Source: Juglans regia (Eukaryota > Streptophyta > Magnoliopsida > Fagales > Juglandaceae). From it: a DNA stretch of 64,000 nucleotides. The position numbers and the translations under genes were made by a program. Shown piece by piece: positions 59,001 through 64,000 of the stretch. How positions within the stretch are numbered: the stretch's first letter is position 1; every line of letters starts with the position of its first letter. The stretch is from contig NC_049907.1 in assembly GCF_001411555.2 (NCBI RefSeq), forward strand, positions 38,369,482 through 38,433,481. Direction: 5' to 3'. The notes under the pieces were generated by a model, which ran no database searches, was not told the origin of the DNA, and saw nothing but the letters and a program-made list of their open reading frames with translations.

Positions 59001-60344
59001 CAAATTGCAAGGCTACAAGGCGGCAAGGTCTTAAGATATCTGCACACTATGCAGGATCAGAATTAAAGCGGTCAACAAGTGCATAGGGACCTTATGATAG
59101 TTTTTCTGTGGCCCTATTCTTCTTTGGACATATTTAACCATTCTTTTTTTGTTAAATCCTCAACATGTAAATTGTGATTTGCAGATATTGTTTGAGCTAC
59201 TAGCCAAAGGTGGAACTGTCAAGGGACTAATAAAAGAAAAGGATTTGGTTCAGGTAAAGATACTTTAGTTAGGAGTTTATGTAGATATAATTCTTTTCAA
59301 ATAAAAAATAAATGGTGCTCTCTATTCTTGTTTTTTACGTACAAAATCTTCTTTCCTTACCTTGGACATAAAATGCTTTTATGAGATGCATATGTTTGAG
59401 AAGACCTATGATTTGGCTGCTCAAATGTAAGGGATACTTGGTCTTGGACTGATATGAGAGTGAGTGTGCCAGACAGCAACGACTTTTAGTTATAGTTGAT
59501 GCCATTGTACCTAAGGATCTCTATAAACAGATCTTATTAAATTAGGAATTGTCTATTCTGTGCTTATATTAAGTTGATCCTCTTAGAGATCATGAGAGAA
59601 ATTAGGTCATTTATAGTAGCTTCAAGTTGATTATATTTAAGGATTGTATACACTGCATTGATGGAAGAAGACATCCTATTAACATAATAGCCAATGCTTA
59701 AATTTTTCTTTGCCTTGCTATGTGACAAAGATTAAGCAAATCAAAGTTTGGGCAAGTTGAACCTTGTGTTTTGTTTGTTTGTTTGTTTTTGCACATCCAC
59801 AAACTATTTTTCAAACATAATAATGTCAAGATTTAGCTTGGGAAGCAATGCACCCGATATATGGGTGACCATTGGATGTTGAAAAAGGCTGAATGAGTTA
59901 TTCTCTAATCCAAGCCCGTGTTCACAAGCATCTGGGGCATCTAGCATCCTTAAAAGTGGGAGAAGTTTCATTAACTGGTGTCCTATGAAAGAGAGAGTTT
60001 ACTCTTTATTGTCTAGTAGAAATTAAGGTCAAGGGGGGGTCTCATGGATTGGAAAATGACAGATAGTAGATCCTGTGGAGATCGAGAAAATGGTAGAAAA
60101 AGTACTTGCAGAGAACCCCCAACAGCTGGAGCAATATCGTGGGGGCAAAACTAAGCTACAAGGTTATTTTGCTGGCCAGGTAAAAGTTTTGTGGGGGTTT
60201 TAATATGAAGCTTTGTTATCTCTACCGTACTTATTATAGCAAGAGATTCTGAATATTATGCAGGTAATGAAAGTGTCAAAAGGTAAAGCGAATCCCGGGC
60301 TTCTAAACAAGATACTTTTGGAGAAATTAAATGCCAAAAGCTGA
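50050..60344 (+). CDS. GATB: GatB, glutamyl-tRNA(Gln) amidotransferase subunit B, 8 exons
   Basis: Exons: 50050-50691, 51070-51279, 57351-57491, 57611-57814, 58427-58624, 59185-59253, 60063-60179 and 60264-60344. All junctions are phase 0, giving 553 residues, the usual plant GatB length. Residues 1-75 are a targeting-type N-terminus. The GatB core has [15 protein letters not shown], the C-S-C...C-P-I-C zinc cysteines, [34 protein letters not shown] and [16 protein letters not shown]. The C-terminal YqeY-like tail runs from about 400. In GatCAB this subunit binds tRNA and activates misacylated Glu-tRNA(Gln) for amidation in chloroplasts and mitochondria. Oddities: intron 1 starts GA instead of GT (50692-50693), and intron 2 (51280-57350) contains a copia retrotransposon. 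The later introns are ordinary GT-AG. The gene is probably functional if intron 1 is spliced. Confidence 0.9.
51658..51893 (+). repeat. ~125-bp tandem duplication in GatB intron 2
   Basis: GATGCTAGTTTTCTCCTGAAA at about 51667 and GATGCTAGTTTACTCCTGAAA at about 51793 begin two copies that continue through CCAAGTTTAGGCAGCGTTGA and ACATATGTGAACC. The copia element starts 49 bp after the second copy. Confidence 0.85.
51942..52189 (+). repeat. 5' LTR of the copia element, 248 bp
   Basis: It starts TGTTACAGAGATAC and ends TTGACA. A 14-bp unit AGAGATACTTTTAT is repeated twice near the start. A TATATAAATG TATA-like element lies at about 52139-52148, suiting an LTR promoter. The right boundary is set by the adjoining primer site. 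Confidence 0.85.
52190..52201 (+). other. Primer binding site (initiator tRNA-Met) of the copia element
   Basis: TGGTATCAGAGC follows the 5' LTR directly and is the same tRNA-Met-type site as in the gypsy element. A 730-bp leader without a credible gene separates it from gag. Confidence 0.9.
52934..53725 (+). pseudogene. Copia gag with two zinc knuckles, ended by TAG
   Basis: The start ATG at 52934 gives [18 protein letters not shown]. An upstream in-frame ATG at 52922 adds four residues and is less likely. The UBN2-like gag region is followed by two CCHC knuckles, [14 protein letters not shown] and [18 protein letters not shown] at 53723-53725 stops the frame just after them, and coding continues in the same frame beyond it. 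In an active copy gag and pol would be one frame. Confidence 0.88.
53726..56945 (+). pseudogene. Copia pol: protease, integrase, RT, RNase H
   Basis: Protease [13 protein letters not shown] (about 53900). Integrase zinc finger (HKKLGH ... CATCRLGK) and core with HTDVWG, the RSDSGGEY segment and [12 protein letters not shown] with [32 protein letters not shown] and [11 protein letters not shown]. RNase H with [19 protein letters not shown] and ESEYRAM. Lesions: a net +1 shift near 55130-55140, in-frame TAG at 55863, 56730 and 56895, then TGA at 56943. The four TAG (with gag's) are the only premature stops. Protease and integrase core are otherwise undamaged. The lineage within copia is not assigned. 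Confidence 0.88.
56953..56987 (+). repeat. Truncated 3' LTR of the copia element, 35 bp
   Basis: A purine tract (GAGGGGGGA, about 56944-56952) leads into TGTTACAGAGATAC and the duplicated AGAGATACTTTTAT unit, exactly as in the 5' LTR. Identity stops after TTTTATG, where GatB intron sequence appears. Confidence 0.85.
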
Positions 60345-61502
60345 TCATTTTGTTGGTGAGTATCTGCGAATAGATCCTGTTTTTCACACACAAAAAAAAT
60401 GAGTGGCACAGCTCTCCTCCAAACTGGGTTGGGGCCAAAATGGTGATGACAACAATGAGCTGGCGAGTAATATATATTGTTGCATACTGATGGTTGTGTC
60501 TCTCTGAACTCATAATACTTCCCGGCAACATGCAGTTAGTTTAATTTAGCTGTCCCGTACCAACATTTTTTTTTTTTGATACATTAGGGGGAGGGAGGTT
60601 TCGAACTCCAAACCTCCATTTTGGAGTCTGGGGGTTATGACAATCATGCCAAAGGGAAAGGAGTCTTCTGTTACTTTACTTCCTCACTTCACTTGTATAT
60701 CTCAGCAGCCATGCACTTCACCAACTTTCTTTAGTGGGGTAGCCTAGCCCTTTTCTTTTTGCAACATGCAATATAATAATATGCAGATTTATATAATTAT
60801 ATATAAAATAATTATGGGTGATCTCTCATAAGACAAATTGATTGACACGTGTCATTACCCTCAAGTGTGGTTGGTGTCCTTACAGAGTGCATTTACGCGA
60901 GTCCGAAAACAACTGACTGGAACTAAATTTTTGTAAACTAATCAACAGATGATGAGATGGACGAGGATTTCCGTTTTTGTTTTGTTTAAATACTCCAGAA
61001 AACAAAAACAAAAAATGTGAAGTGACGACTCAAAACCTTTAACTAAACTGTTTTTGAGCTTTGCTGGTATTGACAGGATCTAGAGGTTGTTGGGGGCTTC
61101 CAAAAACAAACATCCCCACCACCCCAAATTTAGCTTTGAATCAAAGTTAAAAGATCTGTCAATGGTTGTTGTCGCGCTTGAGGATAAACATCAAACACAA
61201 CGAAATGACCATCTCGTATTTTTAAAAATCTTCGTAAAGGCATCTCTGCAAATTAATAAATAAATTTCTCTTCGTAAAGGAAGCAAGGGTTGTCTCTGAG
61301 TTTTCTTCCTGCCCCGACTTTTTATAAACCAAGTCAGTTGACACCAACATCACCATTATTATTAATGGAAAACAAAATTTCTTTGATTGCTTTTCTATGC
61401 TCCACCCCATAGTTGTGTTTTTTATGGTGGTGGATACTAGGTTAGATTTACAGTGGCGACATTGATTGTCGTTGCTAATAATACCGAAAGCGGTAGGCTG
61501 CC
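60345..61502. other. GatB 3' flank, no gene seen
   Basis: It holds the 3'-untranslated region of GatB and the upstream region of the universal-stress gene. A T-rich and TTTCGAACTCC-containing piece at 60565-60620 resembles an old retroposon end. Nothing coding is supported. Confidence 0.6.
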
Positions 61503-62854
61503 ATGCAAGGTGGGGGGACTCCTCCGACAAGGAAGGTAATGGTGATAGCAGAGCCAACCCGAGAGTCAGCGATCGCATTACAATACACTCTATCACATGC
61601 AATATTTGAGCAAGATGAATTGATTCTCCTCCACGTTGGGAAGTACCCAAGCTCGCGGCCAAATGCATTCTCTACATTCATGAGGAGGCCTAAGGTAGGC
61701 TCCTCTTCCGCCATTGCATTCTCAGATGTAGGTGGAGGGAACGTGGATTTTCTCGAAGAAATGAAGCATGCATGCAAGATTGCTCAGCCGAAACTTCTTG
61801 TTAGTGTAAAGAGGGTGGAAATAGAGGGCAAAAATAAGGCGAGGGTTATTCTTTTCCAAAGCAAGATGCTCAACATCGATCTCATATTTGTAGGGCAGCG
61901 TCGGAGTCTCTCTTCATCAATTTTAGGGTGAGTCTTTTGCATGAATATCTTAGATGAAAACAATATTATTAGAAATATTTCAATATCTTTCGTCCATAAA
62001 AATAAAAAATAATAATCATGAAAATTTGCCACGAATCATCTAAAAGTTAAAGGAAGTCATGTTTATAGATGGTTTCAGAAAATAACAATAGAGCAATTCT
62101 ATTTTATATATATATATATATTAAATTCAGAAATTCTTGAATTACACAGAAGTAATTTCACAAATTGACGTGGTTTAGATGTAATTTGTCAGATTATAAA
62201 GTTACTTTTACTGTAAAGCAGATCTGAAGGATCACATGAAACCATGTTAATTTAAAATTTTGTCATCTCCAATCGCACTAATTAATGTGTTAAAATGATT
62301 TTCGTTTGGTGTAATTGTAGATGGCAAGATCTTAGATGAAGAACAATATTCTCATAATACCAATAGCATTCATGCATGCATTATTAACCGATCAGTCACT
62401 CAGAGATAAAAGGAAAACCGAAGAGGTGACCAATGCCAATTTAGAAACGAACATGAGCAACCAGAACTTGTTCCCTTAAAGCCGAGTATGTAGGAAATCA
62501 TGGATGTCTTTGCTTGCCCATAGAATAGAATAGAATTGAATTGAATTGGTAACAGCCTGTTATTAAAAGTTGTTTCTCGTTATAATTAACTTTTTTTACG
62601 CGTTTATTTATTCTTAAAATACTGGACTTTAGTTTATCTATTTATTATTAACAGTTCCCCCCGTGGTTTTACCGTGTACCAACAACAGATGTAGGCGGCC
62701 TGGAGGGTCTATGAGAGCAGCAAAAGTGGTAGACACAGCAGAGTATTTGATTGAGAATAGCAACTGCAACTGTGTTGGAGTTCAGAAAAAGGGCCAAAAT
62801 GCAGGCTATCTTCTCAATACAAAAACCCACAAGAATTTTTGGCTCTTGGCATAA
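61503..62854 (+). CDS. Universal stress protein (USP) family, 2 exons
   Basis: Exons 61503-61927 and 62695-62854 join in phase 2 across a GTGAGT donor and TGTAG acceptor and encode 194 residues. The USP fold is seen in RKVMVIAEPTRESAIALQYT (strand 1, helix 1), DELILLHVGKYPS, NVDFLEEMKHACKIAQPKLL and NIDLIFVGQRRSLSSSILG, which resembles the phosphate-binding loop. The end, TAEYLIENSNCNCVGVQKKG and then YLLNTKTHKNFWLLA, is typical of a plant USP subgroup. USP proteins bind nucleotides and respond to stress, but the substrate here is unknown. The start ATG is the first in frame after a stop. It is convergent with the SEC20-type gene 377 bp downstream. Confidence 0.85.
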
Positions 62855-63231
62855 GGCACTCAAAACCTCTGGATCTCCCAGAGTCGCTCATCAGTGTGGT
62901 GTTCGTAAATTGGTTGAATGCCAGATCAAGGGTTGCTTTAGAATTATTAAGACATCTTTGTATCTCTTAGCTAAAAGTGAACCATATGTACGATTTTCTT
63001 CACACCTACTGCACAGACAGAGATTGTAAATAAATTTGTACATGGCTGGCCTTTGGAAACCAACTATACGAAACTGAGAGTGAAGCATTTCACTTTGAGA
63101 TTAATTAAACAAAGCCAATGGGAAAGCAGACTGCTATGTAGAAGAGGCATATATAAATATTGCCTTATATAAGGCCTAAGGGCCAAATATATAAGGGCGC
63201 AAGGAAGACGGAAAGCCATTAAAATTAAATT

Positions 63232-63677
63232 TTACAGTTCATCATGCATATGTTGTTCTAAAGGAATATCCACCTCATGAACTGCATTTTCATGGACCTG
63301 GGGAAGATTTATGCCATCTGCATCAGCTCTTTGTCCTACCTCTGGTTGTCCCACCATACCAGCCCTTATGGCAGCAATAACCTTTCTCTGCAACTTAAGT
63401 ATCCCAATGCGCTTTGAGACAACATAAAGAACAGCACATGAGAACAAGAAAACTCCAACTGCAAGTATCAGCCTGTTCACATAAAGAAACTTGCATAAGT
63501 TTGTGCAAATAGAGATAATTAGTCATTGGGAAATGGAAAGAAAAGAAAAAATCCATCTTTACCTGTCCATGACATCTTGACGTTGCATTGTGGAGAGTAA
63601 ATTTCGAGTTCGCATGAACAATGAGCGGTGCCCTTTGTATTCACTTTCAGCCTTCTTTAACACTCCCGTTGATTCCT
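63232..63677 (-). CDS. SEC20: SEC20-type ER SNARE, 3' exons (gene runs off the window)
   Basis: Minus-strand exons 63677-63563 and 63472-63232, with GT-AG borders and matching phase, encode EESTGVLKKAESEYKGHRSL and MRTRNLLSTMQRQDVMDRLI, then a membrane anchor LILAVGVFLFSCAVLYVVSK. A luminal tail ending MHDEL follows. This is the BNIP1/SEC20 family: an ER-resident SNARE for Golgi-to-ER retrograde transport. The C-terminal HDEL agrees with ER residence, as in yeast Sec20. The first part of the SNARE and the N-terminus should lie beyond position 64000. I found no convincing further exon in 63678-64000. Confidence 0.85.
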
Positions 63678-64000
63678 CTATATATCCGAAAAATATTTGC
63701 CAAAAAAAAAACGAATTCATGTCTGAAGTCTTGTACAATCATCCTATCACATATGTTTATACTGTATTTAAGTTAATAGTAAGTGAATAAGTATTTCACC
63801 ACAGCTTCAACTGGACCACTTCCACTGGAAGATTCTACCTTATTTTCTTTTTGGTCGCATTGATCAATGATTTAAAGTAGATTCAAGAATTTTGACCAAG
63901 TCCAGTCGTATCAAAACAGTTAAGTGATTTTTTGATCCCTTGAGTATGTCATTATTTTTACCCACCTTCAAAACAGAAAAAAATATCCAGACTCTACGTA

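Noticed and set aside
60565..60620. tRNA-like TTTCGAACTCC motif
   Set aside because: There is no complete tRNA fold or A/B-box pair. It is more likely an old retroposon end.
61222..61777. Minus-strand frames of 100-148 residues over the USP exon
   Set aside because: They are antisense to the USP coding sequence, which has a clear domain and splice sites.
1..64000. CRISPR arrays, bacterial operons, ribosome binding sites
   Set aside because: The sequence is nuclear plant DNA. The short repeats found are transposon ends, microsatellites or tandem duplications.
63678..64000. A further SEC20 exon near the window edge
   Set aside because: No minus-strand segment here gives SNARE-like sequence with correct splice sites. 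A short candidate at about 63965-63995 is too weak.

Overview
The window looks like nuclear DNA of a dicot plant, probably a woody species. Evidence: genes with GT-AG introns, AT-rich intergenic DNA dense in plant-type transposons (Ty3 and Ty1 LTR elements, LINE ends, Helitron, hAT, Harbinger and CACTA-like elements), and plant-specific proteins (a SUVH2/9-type SRA-SET protein, an organellar GatB, a CH-domain kinesin-14 relic). An AT-rich MITE family resembles ones I associate with Fagales trees, but that placement is only a guess.

Layout. 1-8.5 kb: AT-rich intergenic DNA with a minus-strand DnaJ fragment, a short Helitron with a partial second copy, long direct repeats and a Harbinger-type MITE. 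8,527-18,563: a complete Ty3/gypsy chromovirus-like retrotransposon (TSD GAAGG, 2.46-kb LTRs that are almost identical) whose gag-pol is broken by two stops and a frameshift and carries a 121-bp intron-like insert. It sits 46 bp upstream of a TATA box leading into 18,785-20,072, a decayed 5' fragment of a kinesin-14 gene that has lost part of its CH domain and all of its motor. 20-35.7 kb: no intact gene; a Helitron end, one or two CACTA-like elements, MITEs, a well-defined hAT element and (CT)n tracts.

35,840-37,873: an intact single-exon SUVH2/SUVH9-like gene. 38-45 kb: intergenic, with a 5'-truncated LINE that has a 14-bp TSD. 45,429-48,561 (minus): a four-exon gene for a 149-residue membrane protein I cannot name. 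50,050-60,344 (plus): an eight-exon organellar GatB gene whose second intron holds a decayed Ty1/copia element. 61,503-62,854 (plus): a two-exon universal-stress-protein gene. 63,232 to past the window edge (minus): the 3' exons of a SEC20-type SNARE gene ending in HDEL.

The intact genes are unrelated housekeeping or regulatory genes and do not form a cluster. The common theme is transposon load. SUVH2/9 proteins read methylated DNA to silence transposons, and the copia copy in GatB has four premature stops that are all TAG, as expected from decay of methylated CAG (CHG) sites. That link is an inference. The points most worth checking are the intron-like insert in the gypsy element, the GA (not GT) donor after GatB exon 1, and the contrast between young LTRs and broken genes.
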